Source: Microbulbifer thermotolerans (lineage in GTDB: Bacteria; Pseudomonadota; Gammaproteobacteria; Pseudomonadales; Cellvibrionaceae). Taken from it: a DNA stretch of 60,770 nt. Shown here in pieces: positions 52,437 to 60,486 of the stretch; position 1 is the first letter of the stretch, and each line of letters begins with the position of its first letter. Under the pieces are notes generated by a model, which saw only the letters and a program-made list of their open reading frames with translations, did not search any database and was not told the origin of the DNA. The stretch lies in the NCBI RefSeq assembly GCF_900112305.1, contig NZ_FOKT01000013.1, forward strand, positions 1 to 60,770, written 5' to 3'. The position numbers and the translations under genes are program-made.

Positions 52437-53903
52437 ATGGCGAGCAAAGCGAGAATCAGCAAACTCCAGCTGGCAGAGCAGTTCCGGGCCTTCATTGACC
52501 CCCGATTCGTTATTACCGACGAGGAAACCCTGAAGCCCTACGAATGTGACGGCATGGCCACCTACTGCGAAATGCCCATGCTGGTCGTGCTGCCGGACAC
52601 TGTGGCGCAAGTGCAGCAGGTGATGCGTATCTGTAACCAGTACGGCATTCCCGTGGTGGCCCGAGGCGCGGGGACCGGACTCAGCGCCGGTGCCATGCCC
52701 CACCGTGACGGTATAGTGCTCTCCCTGGCCCGCTTCAGCCGCATTCTCGATATAGACCCCCTGGCGCGCACCGCGCGATTACAGCCGGGGGTCCGCAACC
52801 TCGCTATCAGCGAGGAAGCGGCCAAATACGGACTCTACTACGGCCCAGACCCCTCATCCCAGATTGCCTGCAGTATTGGCGGGAATGTGGCTGAGAACGC
52901 CGGCGGTGTGCATTGCCTGAAGTACGGGCTGACCGTGCACAACATTATCAGCGTGGAAATGGTGACCGCCGAAGGGGAGCTGGTAACCATCGGCAGTGAC
53001 GGCCTGGACAGCTGCGGGATGGACCTACTGGCGCTATTAACCGGCTCCGAAGGGCTTCTGGGCGTGGTGACTGAAGTCAAAGTGAAGCTGCTGCCAGTGC
53101 CAGAAGTAGCTCGGGTTGTGATGGCCGGTTTCGACAGTATTCAGAAAGCGGCAGATGCGGTCGGTGGCATCATCGCCAACGGCATTATCCCCGCGGGCCT
53201 GGAAATGATGGACAGCCACGCAATTGTGGCGGCCGACGATTTTATCGGGGGTGGCTATCCGCGCGAGGCAAAAGCGCTGCTGCTATGCGAAGTGGACGGC
53301 ACCGAGGAAGAGGTAGATGAACATATCGCCCAGACAGAAGCCCTCTTCCACGAGCTTGGCGCCACCTCTGTGCGCACATCACGTACCGAAGAGGAGCGGG
53401 CTCTGCTGTGGAAAGGGCGCAAGAGTGCCTTTCCGGCGGTGGGAAAAATTTCTCCGGATTACTATTGCATGGACGGCACCATTCCCCGCCGCCATTTGGC
53501 CCATGTCCTGACCGAAATCGAAAAATTATCCGGGCAATTCGGGCTGCGAGTGGCCAACGTATTCCACGCCGGCGACGGCAACCTGCACCCACTGATCCTG
53601 TTCGACGCCAACGCGCCCGGCGAATTGGAGCGCACCGAGGCCTTTGGTGCCAGTATTCTCAGACTCTGTGTCGAGGCCGGAGGCTGTATCACCGGCGAGC
53701 ACGGCGTCGGCGTGGAGAAAATCCGACAAATGGTAGTGCAATTCACCGATGAAGAATTGCGGCAATTCCACGATGTGAAAACCGCGTTCGATCCAGTGGG
53801 CATTCTCAACCCCGGTAAGAACGTGCCCGCACTGAAATTCTGCCAGGAATACCGCGCACTGGCCCCCACTCAGCACACACAAACGGATGCCCCCCATGGC
53901 TGA
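52437..53903 (+). CDS. glcD: Glycolate oxidase FAD-binding subunit GlcD
   Basis: 488 residues. PCMH-type FAD domain (about 45-225): VVARGAGTGLSAGAMP, SSQIACSIGGNVAENAGGVHCLKYG and LTGSEGLLGVVTEVKVKLLP. C-terminal FAD-linked oxidase domain: VANVFHAGDGNLHPLILFD and CVEAGGCITGEHGVGVEKI with the histidines of the active site. Together with GlcE and GlcF it oxidises glycolate to glyoxylate at the membrane, passing electrons to the respiratory chain. First gene of glcDEF; it overlaps glcE by 8 bases. No glcC, glcG or glcB is present next to it. Confidence 0.93.
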   Translation: MASKARISKLQLAEQFRAFIDPRFVITDEETLKPYECDGMATYCEMPMLVVLPDTVAQVQQVMRICNQYGIPVVARGAGTGLSAGAMPHRDGIVLSLARFSRILDIDPLARTARLQPGVRNLAISEEAAKYGLYYGPDPSSQIACSIGGNVAENAGGVHCLKYGLTVHNIISVEMVTAEGELVTIGSDGLDSCGMDLLALLTGSEGLLGVVTEVKVKLLPVPEVARVVMAGFDSIQKAADAVGGIIANGIIPAGLEMMDSHAIVAADDFIGGGYPREAKALLLCEVDGTEEEVDEHIAQTEALFHELGATSVRTSRTEEERALLWKGRKSAFPAVGKISPDYYCMDGTIPRRHLAHVLTEIEKLSGQFGLRVANVFHAGDGNLHPLILFDANAPGELERTEAFGASILRLCVEAGGCITGEHGVGVEKIRQMVVQFTDEELRQFHDVKTAFDPVGILNPGKNVPALKFCQEYRALAPTQHTQTDAPHG

Positions 53904-54963
53904 TATATTTCCACAACTTCAGGAGCAGGTACTCCAGGCCCGGGAAGACGGGAGAAAGCTCAATATTATCGGCGGTGGCACCAAGGCCTTTATGGGGCGC
54001 CCGGTCGATCCGAACACAGACATCCTCAACCTGGCAGAACACACCGGCGTGGTTGAATATCATCCGGTGGAGCTGGTACTAACGGTACGCGCCGGCACCC
54101 CGCTGCGCGAAATTGAAGCAACACTGGCAGAACAAGGCCAGGCTCTGCACTTTGAACCGCCAAGACTGGGAGAGAACGCCACCATCGGCGGCACACTGGC
54201 CTGCAACCTGTCCGGCCCGGCGCGCCCCTGGGCCGGCTCCATTCGCGATCAGGTACTGGGTATCCGGCTGCTAAATGGCAAGGGTGAACACCTGCGCTTT
54301 GGCGGCCAGGTGATGAAAAATGTGGCCGGTTACGATGTTTCCCGCCTGCAGGCCGGGGCTATGGGAACGCTGGGCGTCATCACTGAAATCAGCCTCAAAG
54401 TCATGCCGCAACCCGCCGCCACCCTCACGTTAGTGCAAGACATGGCGCCGGGCGAAGTCATACAGTATATGAACAGCCGCGCTGCGGAACCCAAACCCAT
54501 TACAGGCGCCTGTTGGGTAGACGGCAAAGTCTATCTGCGCCTGTCCGGCGCCCGTTCCGCGGTAGAAGCAACCGCCGAGAAGTGGTCCGGGAAAATATTG
54601 GAGCAAGGCGAACAGTTCTGGCAACAGATCCGGGATCTGCAGCACGGTTTCTTCACCGCCACAAATGTCCCCCTGTGGCGCTTCTCCATCAGCGCCACCG
54701 CCCCACAGCCCAAACTAGAGGGCGAGTGGCTGATCGACTGGGCGGGCGCCCAACGCTGGTACCGGGGCGAAGGCCAGATGATGGAGATGGAAGCGCTGGC
54801 CGCTGCCGCAGGTGGGCAGGTCAGCCTCTTTCGCGGCGGCGACCGCAGTGGCGAAGTCATGCACCGCCAACCCGAGGCCCTGAAAACCATTCAGCAACGC
54901 ATTAAGAACGCCTTCGATCCGGACCACCTTTTCAATCCCGGACGCCTATACAGCTGGCTGTAA
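53896..54963 (+). CDS. glcE: Glycolate oxidase subunit GlcE
   Basis: 355 residues from ATG 53896 (MADIFPQLQEQV); an ATG three codons earlier (53887) is also possible. It is a short PCMH FAD-binding domain: NIIGGGTKAFMGRP, GENATIGGTLACNLSGPARPWAGSIRDQVLGI and QVMKNVAGYDVSRLQAGAMGTLGVITEISLKVMP, followed by a reduced C-terminal domain ending AFDPDHLFNPGRLY. Normal length for GlcE. It starts inside the end of glcD, so translation is coupled, and it is 13 bases before glcF. Confidence 0.92.
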   Translation: MADIFPQLQEQVLQAREDGRKLNIIGGGTKAFMGRPVDPNTDILNLAEHTGVVEYHPVELVLTVRAGTPLREIEATLAEQGQALHFEPPRLGENATIGGTLACNLSGPARPWAGSIRDQVLGIRLLNGKGEHLRFGGQVMKNVAGYDVSRLQAGAMGTLGVITEISLKVMPQPAATLTLVQDMAPGEVIQYMNSRAAEPKPITGACWVDGKVYLRLSGARSAVEATAEKWSGKILEQGEQFWQQIRDLQHGFFTATNVPLWRFSISATAPQPKLEGEWLIDWAGAQRWYRGEGQMMEMEALAAAAGGQVSLFRGGDRSGEVMHRQPEALKTIQQRIKNAFDPDHLFNPGRLYSWL

Positions 54964-54976
54964 GAGCAGAAACACC

Positions 54977-56191
54977 ATGCAAACAAATCTGGTTCAACAA
55001 TTTGCCAAAACACAGGAAGGTCAGGAAGCGGAAGCCATTCTGCGCGCCTGTGTACACTGCGGTTTCTGCACCGCGACCTGCCCTACCTATCAGGAACTGC
55101 ACGACGAGCGCGACGGCCCCCGGGGACGGATCTACCTGATGAAAATGTTCCTGGAAGGAGCGGAAATTACAGAAAAAACCCGCGAACACCTGGACCGCTG
55201 TCTGACATGCCGCAGCTGTGAAACCACCTGTCCCTCCGGGGTTCAGTACGGCCGCCTGGTGGATATCAGCCGCGGCCTGATAGAAAAACAGCTGCCCCGC
55301 AAGCCGATAGACCGCTGGTTGCGCTGGGGCCTGGCCCGGGTGCTGCCCAGGCGCCGACTGTTCGGATCACTGCTGCGCATCGGGCAGCTATTCCGGCCGC
55401 TGCTCCCTAACAGCCTGCGCCGCAAAGTGCCCCCCAAAAAACAAGCCAGCCCCTGGCCCAAAGTCAGCCATCAACGCAAAGTTCTGGCCCTGGCCGGATG
55501 TGTTCAACCTTCGGCTACACCCAATACCAACGCCGCCGCCGCGCGGGTATTAGACAAACTCGGCATCACCATGGTGGAGGCGCCACAAGCCGGCTGCTGT
55601 GGAGCCGTCAATTACCACCTGTCGGAACACGAGCAGGCGCTGGCGTATATGCGCCGGAACATCGACGCCTGGTGGCCCGCCATCGAAGCCGGTGCAGAGG
55701 CCATTATCATGACCGCTTCCGGTTGCGGCGCCATGGTTCAAGATTATGGACACCTGCTAAAAGACGATCCCGCTTACGCCGAGCGGGCCAAAAAAGTCAG
55801 CGAGCTCTGCACTGATCTGGGCGCTTTCCTACTCCAGCAGGACCTGGAAAAACTCCACCTAAAACAAAACCCAGGCAAAGTGGCCTTTCACTGTCCCTGT
55901 ACACTCCAACACGCCATGCAACAAAGCGGTGTAGTGGAACAAGTCCTGACTCGCGCAGGCATCGACCTTGCAGAAACCCGGGACAAACACCTGTGCTGTG
56001 GCTCGGCCGGGACCTATTCCGTGCTACAGCCAAAACTGAGCCAGCGACTGCTGGAGAAAAAACTGGACGCGCTGATGGTGGGTCAACCAGACCGTATCGT
56101 CACTGCCAATATCGGCTGCCAGATGCACCTGGAATCCCAGGCAGAGGTGCCGGTTCAGCATTGGATTGAGTTATTGGATACGCACAAATAG
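54977..56191 (+). CDS. glcF: Glycolate oxidase iron-sulfur subunit GlcF
   Basis: 404 residues. Two [4Fe-4S] motifs: Cys25, 28, 31 and 35 (CVHCGFCTATCP) and Cys75, 78, 81 and 85 (CLTCRSCETTCP). Two cysteine-rich CCG domains follow (QAGCCGAVNYH...SGCGAM and KHLCCGSAGTYS...NIGCQMH). It carries electrons from GlcD/E to quinone at the cytoplasmic membrane. Last gene of the operon; the AT-rich orphan region begins directly after it, on the other strand. Confidence 0.92.
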   Translation: MQTNLVQQFAKTQEGQEAEAILRACVHCGFCTATCPTYQELHDERDGPRGRIYLMKMFLEGAEITEKTREHLDRCLTCRSCETTCPSGVQYGRLVDISRGLIEKQLPRKPIDRWLRWGLARVLPRRRLFGSLLRIGQLFRPLLPNSLRRKVPPKKQASPWPKVSHQRKVLALAGCVQPSATPNTNAAAARVLDKLGITMVEAPQAGCCGAVNYHLSEHEQALAYMRRNIDAWWPAIEAGAEAIIMTASGCGAMVQDYGHLLKDDPAYAERAKKVSELCTDLGAFLLQQDLEKLHLKQNPGKVAFHCPCTLQHAMQQSGVVEQVLTRAGIDLAETRDKHLCCGSAGTYSVLQPKLSQRLLEKKLDALMVGQPDRIVTANIGCQMHLESQAEVPVQHWIELLDTHK

Positions 56192-56235
56192 CCAACATAA
56201 TCGCTTTTGGATTCAAGTAATCATAAAATCACTCC

Positions 56236-56880
56236 CTAATTAGAGAATTCATCTATGTAGCAAATTTGGTTAAGCTGAAAATTTTCACTGAGCTCGGAGA
56301 CCACAAAGTCGTCATGCCCGATGAAATGGAGTACAAACAGCAGGTAATTACGATCTTGAAAACTAAATAAATATGGATGGAATGGAATTCCAAACTTCCG
56401 GCCAGAGCCATCCAAAAACAGTCTATCTCTAAAACCAAAAGATAAGCTTTCCCTGGCAATACTTAGCGTGATCAGATTTTCAACATCTTTCCTTTTTATA
56501 TATTTATTTATAATCAGACCCTCACCCTCAGCTTCCCGACCGGCCTGCTCATAGAACTTTGCAACAAACTCCTCTTCTCCGTCATTATTTATGTCTACAA
56601 ACTGGAATAGCTTAGCAAATACATATTCCCGTCCTTTCACGCCAATAGACAACACATCCTGAGACGTCCATGAATTTAGGGTGAAGTTAAAATCCACATT
56701 GATTCCAATTTTTTCCTCATAATGTTTTCCCTGATTTCTTTTATCAATCTCTTCTGTAAACCTTAATATCCTCTCCTTTGCATAAGCACAGACATCAACC
56801 GATGGCGCGACCGTATTGGCTGATGCATTGAAGGACAACATGAGGCCCCAAAGAAGTAATGACTTGGAAATACTACTCAT
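56236..56880 (-). CDS. Exported protein of unknown function with a DxNxDGE motif
   Basis: 214 residues from ATG 56880, chosen because AGGAG lies 9 bases before it; a GTG at 56889 is less likely. The signal peptide runs to about residue 21 (NASA). The mature part has a single DINNDGEEEFV stretch of the FG-GAP/EF-hand kind (calcium-loop like) and ends with ICYIDEFSN. The larger neighbour at 58569-60086 is built similarly (TDMDGQGDNEIV, ending AICFIKSRDFE), so the two may be distant relatives. AT-rich. I do not recognise a family. It lies downstream of the HlyD fragment and two small genes in the same direction. Confidence 0.6.
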   Translation of the reverse strand: MSSISKSLLLWGLMLSFNASANTVAPSVDVCAYAKERILRFTEEIDKRNQGKHYEEKIGINVDFNFTLNSWTSQDVLSIGVKGREYVFAKLFQFVDINNDGEEEFVAKFYEQAGREAEGEGLIINKYIKRKDVENLITLSIARESLSFGFRDRLFLDGSGRKFGIPFHPYLFSFQDRNYLLFVLHFIGHDDFVVSELSENFQLNQICYIDEFSN

Positions 56881-56947
56881 ATATACCACTCCTAAATCTT
56901 GCGTAATCTTCTCTTTAAGAACTCCAACTACGACTTCGTTCGACTAA

Positions 56948-57082
56948 TTATCTGGATGCCCCTATAAAAACGTCCTTCACCATCCTCAAAGGTGATAATA
57001 TCACTTGTATTCCTTTTACCGGCGACGCATCCTGATTGAACAGATACCTGGAAACCACTTGCTCGATTGTTGGCATAGCCAT
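56948..57082 (-). CDS. Small ORF (44 codons) coupled to the gene before it; conflicting frames
   Basis: ATG 57082 is preceded by GGAGAG at ideal distance, overlapping the stop of the 262-residue gene. It gives MAMPTIEQVVSRYLFNQDAS... and ends at 56948. The same DNA in the neighbouring frame (57110-56928, no proper start) gives a more protein-like tail, GCVAGKRNTSDIITFEDGEG, ending in RTKS. A likely explanation is a joined remnant: N-terminus in one frame, C-terminus in the other, separated by a deletion or indel near 57030. The IEQVVSRYLFNQD start is of a kind I associate with short secreted products near type I secretion genes, but this is from memory and not verified. Confidence 0.35.
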   Translation of the reverse strand: MAMPTIEQVVSRYLFNQDASPVKGIQVILSPLRMVKDVFIGASR

Positions 57083-57093
57083 AAATACTCTCC

Positions 57094-57882
57094 TTACATC
57101 CATTTAACAAAATCCAAATTTAAACCATTTTCAACCTTTTCTGTCATAACATTCCCACAATTGGATACAGCGACAACTTGGCTATGAAATGCAACACCAC
57201 GATCAAATTCTTCAACGGTATCCCTGTAAGCCTCCCGCTTATTTTTCATGTATTCCCGAATGGTTTGCCTATAAAATTTATTATCACAGCAATCTTTATG
57301 TATGATTAAACTTTTTAAAGAATAAAAATGCTTTCCGAAACCACGATATCTATCAAACAAACTAATCTTATATCTCTTTTTATAATCATCATCATTTTCT
57401 ATTTCATAAACACTTTTCGTTGATATAAACCTTGCTAAACCAGACTTATCATCCGTAAAAAATACCAAAGAAAAATGCTTCTTAGGAAAATCAATACTTA
57501 GACTCTCTTTATATGTTACAACTAGTTCACTTGGCGCAATAACATCTATGGAAAAATTTTCTTCAAAAGATTTTTCATTGCCATAAGATTCTCTAATCAA
57601 TCGTTTTACATCAACTCTAGACAAGTCAGGAGAAATACCAACCCGCCAAGAACCACTGCGCAAAATTCTGTAGTATATATCTGTAAAATCTACATGTACA
57701 CGTACAAAATCTTTTAGCATCCTCTTCCGCAACTCATCACCACTTAGAATCCTACCTTCTGCTGGGCAGATCCCTGCATCGACTTGCGAAAATCTCCAAG
57801 AGATATGAAAATAAATAGCAATTAAAGAGAGAACCACAATAGATATAAGAAAATAAAGCAAATTTCCTTTATAGATTTGCAC
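57094..57882 (-). CDS. Membrane-anchored protein of unknown function, downstream of the HlyD fragment
   Basis: 262 residues from GTG 57882, six bases after GGAG. One N-terminal membrane helix (LLYFLISIVVLSLIAIYF, residues 8-25); the remainder is a soluble domain with four cysteines (CPAEG, DCCDN and NCGN), ending FVKWM. AT-rich codon use. It starts 14 bases after the stop of the HlyD-like fragment, so it was the next gene of a type I secretion operon. No known family recognised. An immunity, processing or secretion-accessory role is only a guess from position. Confidence 0.55.
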   Translation of the reverse strand: MQIYKGNLLYFLISIVVLSLIAIYFHISWRFSQVDAGICPAEGRILSGDELRKRMLKDFVRVHVDFTDIYYRILRSGSWRVGISPDLSRVDVKRLIRESYGNEKSFEENFSIDVIAPSELVVTYKESLSIDFPKKHFSLVFFTDDKSGLARFISTKSVYEIENDDDYKKRYKISLFDRYRGFGKHFYSLKSLIIHKDCCDNKFYRQTIREYMKNKREAYRDTVEEFDRGVAFHSQVVAVSNCGNVMTEKVENGLNLDFVKWM

Positions 57883-57896
57883 TTGCTCTCCTACCT

Positions 57897-58324
57897 TTAT
57901 CTTTCTTTCAGGCTATCTTTCTTGTACCTGAGCAACGGAGACAGGAAAAATTCAATTATCTGTCTTTGTTCGGTTTTCACTTCTGCCATTACCGACATAC
58001 CGGGCGACAGCCGAACATACTTGTCCTCCACAGAGAGGCCATTCTGCTTTAAGCGCAATCGCGCCTTGTAGATCAATCCCAATTTTTCATCCTGTACGGC
58101 ATCATCAGACAAGTTAATGGGTTCCGCATCTATTACGTCGTACTTGGTAAAGTTAAAAGTATCGATCTTGACTTCCGCCGTCTGACCTTCCTGCACAAAG
58201 CCAATATCTTTGTTGAGGATAAAAGCCTCTACCTCCAGTTCACTCTGCTCAGGCACTATCAGCATCAACTCCTGAGCTGGGGTAACCACATCGCCAATCG
58301 TGTGCACAGCCAACAGTTGAAAAC
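57897..58324 (-). pseudogene. HlyD-family type I secretion adaptor, C-terminal fragment
   Basis: About 140 residues beginning QLLAVHTIGDVVTPAQELM and containing LEVEAFILNKDIGFVQEGQ, VEDKYVRLSPGMSVMAEVKT and FLSPLLRYKKDS. These are the beta-barrel and C-terminal signature of HlyD-type membrane fusion proteins, normally about 470 residues. The N-terminal membrane helix, long coiled coil and first lipoyl half are missing. The sequence before 58324 is an IS30 transposase remnant, so the gene was cut by that element. The HlyB-type ABC transporter is not in the window. Confidence 0.8.
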
Positions 58325-58499
58325 TTTTGTGCCTGTCCTGGACGGCACCCCCTCAGTCCAGCGTTACGGCGTAGCTCACGGCTGATTGTGGAAGTATGTC
58401 GCCCCAGCCAGATTTTTGGCAATCTCAAATTTAGAGAGTCGTCTGTTTTCAGACTGTGACCTGGTATCGCTCATTCTCGGTCAGCTGGTTGTAGTTCAT
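58325..58499 (-). pseudogene. IS30-family transposase, N-terminal remnant (frameshifted)
   Basis: ATG 58499 gives MNYNQLTENERYQ; after frame changes the minus strand reads FEIAKNL and later STISRELRRNAGLRGCRPGQ. This is the helix-turn-helix start of IS30 transposases (NYxQLTExERY...IAxxLgr..STISRELRRN). At least two frameshifts are present and the catalytic domain is missing. It joins the HlyD fragment directly at about 58324. Bases 58500-58568 hold no gene. Confidence 0.75.
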
Positions 58500-58568
58500 C
58501 GGTGCTTTTCCCCTGCTGGGGAAAGGTGCAGGCTCTACCAGCTGGCCGCCACTTACCAATTACAGTTA

Positions 58569-60086
58569 TTATTCAAAATCGCGAGATTTTATAAAACATA
58601 TTGCACTAAATTCCCCATCTAATAACTGGTAGGTTTCGATATAAAGATTTTTACGGCCATTAATATTCTCAATTGAATATCTATAAACATATGTCTCTTT
58701 CCCTACTTTGGCTATTCCAGGCCACCCTTTATAATCTTCAGTATATTTCCAATCCGAAACACTCACGCTATCAATAAATTCACCATTCGCACCATACACC
58801 TTAAACTCCAGTCCACCCTTATCTCCATACCCATACATAGCCAGATCCCTGGCCATAAAAACAATTTCATTATCACCCTGACCATCCATATCAGTTTGAT
58901 ATACCGTATAATCTCCTAGCGCAAAACCATACTGCTCCACCGGCCCACCCAAAAACACCGAGTAAGGATCCCATCTCGGGATAATTTGACCATCAGCGAT
59001 AAGGCTCATCTCATTCTCATAAGGTTCCCTGCTGATTTTGCTATAGTATTTGAGCATTTCTTGCGACCACTTCTCCTGGGAGATATGGTCGGGAAGAATC
59101 GTTTGCGCTCTACCCTCCCTAACTGCCAAATCATATCTTCGACACACTTCTTCAGGAACTTCATCGTAGGCTGTAATTTTATCAACCTTAATTTTCGAGT
59201 ATTTACTTATAAACTCAACTGGCTCAATGACTGAGGTATCTGATAATAACCTTTCTGGTTCCCTGAGCTGATCTATCTCCATGTTCAATTTAAATTCAGA
59301 TATTTTTTCTGACTTATTTTTCAAGACAACATATTTACAGACCCGAATTGCCTCAGGATAATTATCCTTGAGCTCAAAAATATTGAATTCCGCAATGAAC
59401 TTCCCCCCTTCTATACCTCTCCCACCAGAAAGGCCCCTTTTATTGTACCCAACAACGTATACAGAATTTCTGTACTTTACTAAAACAGACCTGATATCAT
59501 TTTCACCAGAAACTCCATACACAAAAGCAACGTAGTTCCTTTTAATCCCAGAACTTCCATACACCTTGTAGATATCTCCTGGTTCATTATATTTAGAATC
59601 CCTATATTCCCGCGAAATTTCACCACTAAAAAAAATAGTTTCTATGCCATTTTCCAGATGCTCATCAAAATCGTGCTGAAAAACTAGAAAATTTGACTCC
59701 CCTACCAACCCTGGATAAAGAGAGGTATAAAGAGAAAATGGATCATCCTGAAGATGGCTGGAAAACTTCTTTATTTCTGGTGATTTTTTGCTATCTGAAG
59801 CATACACTGGATACAGGTAGCCAACCTCCCCTTCAACCTTATCATCGGCAAGAGATCTAATCCCACTAATAATCCCCTCGCAAAGCTGCTTCTGCTTAGC
59901 ATTCTGACGGTATAGAGAAAAATAAAAATTATTCTTCACCATACTCTCAAGTTTTTGCAAAGAAATATCGTAGTATTCTGATGCGAAGCAGCTGGCCGAC
60001 TGAAATAAAACGCTAATAAACAATAAACATGAAAATCTAAACACACCCTTATCCCCAATCAAAATATTCAACATAAAATTCTGCAT
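58569..60086 (-). CDS. Large exported protein of unknown function
   Basis: Up to 505 residues. The signal peptide core is FSCLLFISVLFQSASCFAS; starts at 60086, 60074 (ATG) or 60044 (GTG after GGGGATAAGGG) are all possible, and the last would give the most normal signal length. The mature protein is rich in Tyr, Ser and Lys, with a DMDGQGDNEIVFMARD stretch near residue 405 resembling FG-GAP/calcium-loop motifs, and a C-terminus AICFIKSRDFE. AT-rich. No family recognised. The gene stands alone between the IS30 remnant and the IS256 element. Confidence 0.6.
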   Translation of the reverse strand: MQNFMLNILIGDKGVFRFSCLLFISVLFQSASCFASEYYDISLQKLESMVKNNFYFSLYRQNAKQKQLCEGIISGIRSLADDKVEGEVGYLYPVYASDSKKSPEIKKFSSHLQDDPFSLYTSLYPGLVGESNFLVFQHDFDEHLENGIETIFFSGEISREYRDSKYNEPGDIYKVYGSSGIKRNYVAFVYGVSGENDIRSVLVKYRNSVYVVGYNKRGLSGGRGIEGGKFIAEFNIFELKDNYPEAIRVCKYVVLKNKSEKISEFKLNMEIDQLREPERLLSDTSVIEPVEFISKYSKIKVDKITAYDEVPEEVCRRYDLAVREGRAQTILPDHISQEKWSQEMLKYYSKISREPYENEMSLIADGQIIPRWDPYSVFLGGPVEQYGFALGDYTVYQTDMDGQGDNEIVFMARDLAMYGYGDKGGLEFKVYGANGEFIDSVSVSDWKYTEDYKGWPGIAKVGKETYVYRYSIENINGRKNLYIETYQLLDGEFSAICFIKSRDFE

Positions 60087-60434
60087 TTACAACACGATTA
60101 CTTATCTTTCCGATCCAGTTTCTGCTGCCATAGCGCTTGCCGCAGAATTTTTACGTCATGCGCAGGTAAGCTTATAAATTTCCGCCAATTATTTTTTCAA
60201 TATAAACCAGCTGATAGATCAGCTCGTGTTGCAAAGACACATCCGTTTGTCTTTCTAGGTAGTTTTCCATTTACTACAGGCTAGGTTCCTGTCGGATTAA
60301 TGTTTCTATCTGACTTCCTACCTCATCGGTTATCTTTGCATCTTTACGGACTTCGCGCCTCTCAGGTGCAGGATAACTGTTGTGTGTGCCCTTGGCGGTA
60401 TCCTATCTACCCAATGTGACAGCCTAGCTTGGTA
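60087..60434 (-). other. Remnant-rich intergenic region
   Basis: No intact gene. A minus-strand frame 60270-60172 encodes 32 residues beginning MENYLERQTDVSLQHELIYQ. A second stretch in another frame, 60178-60098, reads KFISLPAHDVKILRQALWQQ and ends KLDRKDK. The two overlap slightly and could be halves of one small frameshifted gene, which I cannot identify. Confidence 0.3.
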
Positions 60435-60454
60435 GTGTTCAGAATTCTGTGTCA
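60435..60454 (+). repeat. Left terminal inverted repeat of an IS256-family element
   Basis: GTGTTCAGAATTCTGTGTCA is the inverted partner of TGACACAGAATTTTGAACAC found at 232-251 and 333-352 (19 of 20 bases). It lies 32 bases before the transposase start. Confidence 0.85.
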
Positions 60455-60486
60455 TTTCTTTACCATTAACAAAAAAGAGATGACCT

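Noticed and set aside
58386..58622. Plus-strand ORF of 78 codons
   Set aside because: It is the reverse complement of the IS30 transposase remnant and HlyD junction, with no own features.
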